NCBI GenBank assembly: GCA_025201845.1
Contig: MU604021.1
Coordinates: 14,583 to 64,733 of the forward strand
Length of the DNA: 50,151 nt
Source: Martensiomyces pterosporus
Taxonomy: Eukaryota > Kickxellomycota > Kickxellomycetes > Kickxellales > Kickxellaceae
Reading direction: 5' to 3'
The number at the start of each line of letters is the position of its first letter. Positions within the stretch are counted from its first letter, which is position 1. Shown here piece by piece: positions 47,001-50,151 of this stretch. The notes under the pieces are model-generated. The model ran no database searches and was not told the origin of the DNA. It worked only from the letters and a program-made list of their open reading frames with translations. The translations under genes were made by a program, and so were the position numbers.

Positions 47001-48856
47001 CTGGGGAGCCAGGTGATCGACCTTTGGAGAACCTTGAAAACCGCAATAGCTGTAAACGTGGTCTCCGCATCCAGCTCCTTGCCAAAACTGTAAATGGCAA
47101 ACATGATAAAGTTGACAAAGGGCATTGTTCCGATGGTCCACATGTTAATAGCAGCCCACACTTTCGACCGCTGCCACAAAACAGTCAACTGCTTTGCACG
47201 TCGTTCGCCCACAACCTCGATGAACCTTGACCCCCAGCCAAACAACTTCACCGACGCAATACCACGCACCACCTCGCTCACAACCGCCAATCGCTTGTCA
47301 TTCAACAGTCCCAGCTCCGCCTCGATGTTCTTCGCCTTAACGACCAGGTGCTGACCAAACCACATAAGGATGACCATTGCCAGCGTGCCAATGAGCCCTG
47401 CAAGGCCAAGGAGCTTGTACATATAGTAGCACCCAATGATCTGCTGACTGGGCGTATACAAACAGGTGCCAAAGAGTGCCGGAAGCTTCGAAATGCGCGA
47501 AATGTCAGCCGTCAGTATATTATACACTCTACCATCGGATGATTCCTTCTCGCCAAACGCCCCGTCCTTCTTTTTCTTTTCATCCTTGCCGCTCGATGAT
47601 TCCTTTGTCCTCCTACGCAGGGTTTTGTTGGTAAGCAAGCTAACGAGAATGTTGCGAATGTACATGCTCAGTGACCTCGAATGCCACTGCTGCTGCTGCT
47701 CCACGAAAGTGCCCACGATGTTTGTCATAAGCAGGGTGGTGGCCAAAAAGTATCCATATCTGAGCCCTATTGCCGAGTCCTTGGAGTACTGGTCAATGAA
47801 CTGCAGAATTCGTTGCATCATGAAGGGCTGCGCGTAGTCGACTAGGGTAATGCTAGGACAAAGGATCACTTGGGCGAGGAATTGGTACTTGAATGCATAG
47901 AATATCTGCAGCAAGAGTCCTCGCCCGGGTTTGGCGTACTTGTTGAATCTGTCCATGGTGTTTGCAGGCTTGTACAAGCCATTCAAGGAGAAGGTGTCGG
48001 TGAGTTGGATCTGGCGCTGGCGACCCAGCTCCATGAATTTGTTCATCCAGCTAAAGAACGCATTTGACAAGATTGAACTGTGCACCTCGGGTGAATGCCT
48101 CTTGGGCTTGGATTCACCCGAAAGCTTGTATCTGTGACCACCCGGTTGCTCGTGGTCTACCAGCAATTCGGTATCAACTGAGGGCTGAGGCACTGAACCA
48201 GCGGCGTCGAATTGAGGAAGCGGGTGGGCGACAAGCAGCAGGACTGTGGCCAGGACGTTGACCAGAATATTGATCTCGAGAAGAATAGCTGACTCGCTTG
48301 CCTGCGGCCCCCACATCGGCGTTTTCCACTGAGACGGGACGAAGAAGGCATAATAGGCCTTGAGCACTGCGCAAGCCAGCTGAATGAATATGAACCCAGA
48401 GACCATGCGATTGAACAGCCCACGGTGGCTGATCCGGTCGCTCCACAAAAATGCGAGCCACTGGCCCATTGCCAACAGGGCCACCATAAACCATTCGAGG
48501 AACGCCAATGCAGATGAAAACAAGACTGCAGCGCTGTTTGCACGATCTTTCCTAAGCCTCATGGCCTGAATCGCAGTCTGGGCAACCACAAGCAGCAGGA
48601 ACATGGGTCCCACCCACACTCTATTGTCGCGGAGACGCGAGAGGGGGGATGGTAGATCGAAGCTTCCAACGAATGGCGCAAACGACCTCCCGTGGCTCTT
48701 CGCTGGCATGGTCCTCCAGCACATAAAGAGGACTGCAGTAGGAAGCAGTGCGTCGAAGACGAGACTGCGAACACAGCCATTGCTTGCCCAGTCCCAGTCC
48801 CAGAAGAGGGGGGTGGTGATTCCACAAAAAGACGACGCGCTGGCGTTGAGAATCAT
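44015..48856 (-). CDS. Full-length ABCC transporter with TMD0
   Basis: 1613 residues, intronless. About five N-terminal helices (TMD0, 1-200) precede the L0 linker and the usual TMD1-NBD1-TMD2-NBD2 order. NBD1: Walker A GGPTGSGKSS (about 722), signature LSGGQRQRVALARAV (about 822), Walker B ending ILIDDCLSAVD, where Asp replaces the catalytic Glu as in most ABCC proteins. NBD2: Walker A GRTGAGKST (about 1370), signature LSLGQRQLVALARAL (about 1498), Walker B VIMDEATASVD with Glu intact. The asymmetric sites are the ABCC hallmark. TMD0 and the long linker (about 260-300) fit the vacuolar Ycf1/Bpt1/Ybt1-like group, which exports glutathione conjugates, bile acids or metals. An acidic Ala/Gly-rich linker follows NBD1. 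Substrate cannot be told from sequence. Confidence 0.93.
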   Translation of the reverse strand: MILNASASSFCGITTPLFWDWDWASNGCVRSLVFDALLPTAVLFMCWRTMPAKSHGRSFAPFVGSFDLPSPLSRLRDNRVWVGPMFLLLVVAQTAIQAMRLRKDRANSAAVLFSSALAFLEWFMVALLAMGQWLAFLWSDRISHRGLFNRMVSGFIFIQLACAVLKAYYAFFVPSQWKTPMWGPQASESAILLEINILVNVLATVLLLVAHPLPQFDAAGSVPQPSVDTELLVDHEQPGGHRYKLSGESKPKRHSPEVHSSILSNAFFSWMNKFMELGRQRQIQLTDTFSLNGLYKPANTMDRFNKYAKPGRGLLLQIFYAFKYQFLAQVILCPSITLVDYAQPFMMQRILQFIDQYSKDSAIGLRYGYFLATTLLMTNIVGTFVEQQQQWHSRSLSMYIRNILVSLLTNKTLRRRTKESSSGKDEKKKKDGAFGEKESSDGRVYNILTADISRISKLPALFGTCLYTPSQQIIGCYYMYKLLGLAGLIGTLAMVILMWFGQHLVVKAKNIEAELGLLNDKRLAVVSEVVRGIASVKLFGWGSRFIEVVGERRAKQLTVLWQRSKVWAAINMWTIGTMPFVNFIMFAIYSFGKELDAETTFTAIAVFKVLQRSITWLPSMVAEVINVYVSFRRVEAFLGESEVQSLEERVDSEGSVGAIGFRDAELVWRLPGDSDTSEAGRNDGAASTDPLEAATPISSNEPFALRSISVSFPTGQLTLVGGPTGSGKSSLVSALIGEMTLVGGQIIIPTTVAQKNAMALDNIAYVSQEAWLRNATIRENILFGEPYIQSRYEQVLRICALKPDLRIFVAGDQTEVGERGITLSGGQRQRVALARAVYSRRQVILIDDCLSAVDAHTGKYILHECLLAKGGLMEGRTRVLITHHMAMCLPYCQYVVMMKGGQVELQGSPQEVRDAVCDYLADEDASGEKQDGENSAQVGHILDDHTTEDEYSLLRERGSAGAAAGAAATGDSQGPSAAGRLIEDEVRLRGLIKLDTWKRYFSACGGWQFILPCFTSIILAQLLAIYKDYYLSTKVGPRSNSSLDQPPTTDVSHSFEYLAVYLLISLVSAVIGTLTMLGMYWGSLRASTILHEGLLHAVVYATPRFSDTTPVGRTLARFSKDMQITDEDIMEILYYFTCSLVSAITTLVVISSAVPLFIVVGSLMLLVYARITWHFMQSQRETKRLESTSFAPLISLYSEMISGVESIRAFGMHQAYVDEMVKRFSEYVTSDYLFRGTRRWLGSRMGIVSSLVSFSTTVFILINIEAFSSSLAGFILIYAVNFWMDSVSVIRRYSNLELSLNAVERVGQYLEIEQEAASKSSAANKPPQGWPRTGQVDVKGLVAGYLKGTPVLHGLDFSVRHGEKIGVVGRTGAGKSTLSLALLRFVEAASGTITIDGVNVSRIGLEDLRQKVTIIPQAPVLFNGTIRFNLDPFGDYPDEILMDALRRTLLLKSPSSSVSSTRPSSAQDNGSGLQEDGLLGSSVAAFTSLDDQIMSNGQNLSLGQRQLVALARALVRRSKLVIMDEATASVDFATDECMQRTIRGSEFSDSTILCIAHRLRTIIDYDRVLVLDQGKVVEFDTPGRLIRHEGSYFRWLCERSGEFEALQSMAKAG

Positions 48857-49442
48857 CCTGCTTAGGCTGTCAGCAAGCGAAGAAGGCTGGGTGTAGCGGG
48901 TGTTGTTTTTTAGCTGCCTCTTTGCGCACCTCTTTTTGCAAGTAACGAAAGAAGGTAAGGCGAAGGAGAAAAAAAAACAGGTGGGAGCGTGGAGACTAAT
49001 TCCGAGGGAGGGCGTGGGATGACCTTTTTGTTGCCTTGTTTCTGGCCGCAGGATTCTTGTCGACCTGCTTTTCTTTTGCAGCTTGGTATAGTCGCTTGCT
49101 GGAGATTAATATTTTCCGCTGCGGTACATACCCCCATTTGTCTTTTTACTACCATACATCCACGCAGTAGAATCCCATGAGTTGAGAAAATCAAGGGCAT
49201 CAGCATAGTTTATGTCGAGCAAGTGCACCATGCGTACATGTAAATATGAGTTGGATATTTTGAGTCCCGAGCCAGCTCCATCACACGAGCGATGCTCATG
49301 TGGCGTTGTAAGTCTACTCTAACATAGTATACGTGGTGGCATTATACTGTAGGAAGAGAATAATGGCTAAGCAAATGTCCTGAACTGCCACTATTTCTGT
49401 TTTTTTTTTTTTGCTCTCGTGGCAATTTTTATTGCTCCAAGC
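48857..49442. other. Intergenic stretch upstream of the ABCC gene
   Basis: No gene. It contains the ABCC promoter side and a T-run near 49400-49411. Confidence 0.45.
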
Positions 49443-49949
49443 ATGTTAAGCATAGCAGAACCTTGCTATGTTGTCGCTTGTGGCCGCAACCTTGGTGTAC
49501 ACACTGACTGTGAGGATGCATTCGAGCAGGTTGGTGAGAATCTCCAAAAGTTCTATGAAAGGGCTATTTTTTTTAAAGCTGCAGGAGCTCATTTGGGGTT
49601 CGGGTATGCCTAGCACACTGACAGTTACAGTGCACTCATGTGAAACCATGCCAAGAACAGGGCAGCCTGGCTACCACTACTCGCATATGGTTTGTATAGG
49701 GATGATGCACAAGCCAACGCCAGATGCAATGCCGGTACTCACTTTGGTCGAAACGACGGATTCAACGTACCTGCTACACTACCAGGAGAGCATTCAACGG
49801 ACCAGCGTGCCGATCTAGCTGCCATAATGCAGACCCTTGATGCTACGTGCTACGAGGACTTGTACAGCCCATACAGAAAACGCTGCCCAGTAAGGGTCTC
49901 TACAAACCTCAAAGCATGCTACCTGCTGTCTTGCCAGCACCTGAAATAA
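49443..49949 (+). pseudogene. Broken RNase H1-like gene
   Basis: One reading frame carries RNase H1 features despite two stops (TAG 49611-49613, TGA 49641-49643). The first part, CYVVACGRNLGVHTDCEDAF with FEQV and KFY, resembles the N-terminal hybrid-binding domain of eukaryotic RNase H1. After the stops, LYRDDAQANARCNAGTHFG and NVPATLPGEHSTDQRADLAA match the catalytic domain start and the block normally reading LPG...TNQRAEL. The catalytic Glu is Asp here (QRADL), and the later T-D-S motif reads STNLK. A short GHAxxx...DKARQAG segment after 49949 in another frame may be the last catalytic block. The gene is degenerate and probably inactive. RNase H is also a retroelement module, but the hybrid-binding domain favours a cellular RNH1 copy. 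Confidence 0.5.
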
Positions 49950-50151
49950 GTAGGGGTACAACGAGTAGCTGGTATCAGAGGGACATGCTGTCAAGAGCAG
50001 GGTGCTGGTTTTGGGCATCATGGACAAAGCCAGGCAGGCTGGGCTGGGCATTTCGGCTGAACACGCGAGCATTTGCTGTCCTGCCCAGTGAGCCATGCCA
50101 ACTGCGTTTCTAATTGTGGCGCGGGTGACTGTTGAAAAGGCGTGTTTTATT

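Noticed and set aside
1..50151. CRISPR arrays, bacterial operons, riboswitches
   Set aside because: No regularly spaced direct repeats with unique spacers were seen. Gene spacing, TATA promoters and introns are eukaryotic.

Overview
The window looks like nuclear DNA of a fungus. Most large genes are intron-poor, the introns I can define are short GT-AG introns of about 55-152 nt, promoters carry TATA boxes, and the families are fungal: a secreted M36 fungalysin, FunK1-type kinase remnants, an NmrA-like oxidoreductase, an ARB1 ABC-F ATPase, and AVT and ABCC transporters. A metazoan-like BRPF scaffold together with tRNA-associated LTRs suggests an early-diverging lineage such as Kickxellomycotina. 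That placement is inference from gene content, not a search result.

Layout. 0-6.5 kb: tRNA-Arg, a decayed or multi-exon unrecognised gene (957-1767), an NmrA-like reductase, tRNA-Asn, the ribosome-biogenesis ATPase ARB1, a possible two-exon gene, a 44-residue single C2H2 zinc-finger microprotein, and tRNA-Ser. 6.7-11.1 kb: a retroelement island. It has at least four LTR copies in both orientations, two gag-type genes lying tail to tail (one decayed, one a 477-codon gag-protease ORF with a mutated protease motif), and tRNA-Phe directly after the last LTR. 12.8-23 kb: an anillin/Bud4-like PH protein, a 1713-aa BRPF-type chromatin scaffold, and a nucleotide-sugar transporter of the SLC35B4/Yea4 type. 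23.4-24.3 kb: two tiny secreted cysteine-rich peptide genes with the same cysteine spacing. 25.3-27.7 kb: a coiled-coil ORF and rearranged FunK1 kinase pseudogenes that form an inverted repeat. 28.2-34.2 kb: mitochondrial proline dehydrogenase with an EF-hand segment, a Q/P-rich protein of unknown function, and a membrane RING-H2 protein. 34.7-36.5 kb: LTRs beside tRNA-Ala, a 55-N gap, and TIM8. The sequences either side of the gap are the same locus with and without one LTR. 36.5-48.9 kb: a vacuolar-type amino-acid transporter, a TBC1D5-like Rab GAP, a fungalysin protease and a full-length ABCC transporter. 49.4-50.1 kb: a broken RNase H1-like gene.

Most genes are independent housekeeping or accessory units. 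Functional themes can be named but not linked into one pathway: endolysosomal or vacuolar traffic and transport (TBC1D5-like, AVT, ABCC, RING-H2), mitochondria (proline dehydrogenase, Tim8), secretion (fungalysin and the two cysteine-rich peptides), and mobile DNA gathered at tRNA genes. The most novel items are the microproteins, which are too short for ordinary gene calling, and the natural filled-site/empty-site comparison of a tRNA-targeted LTR.
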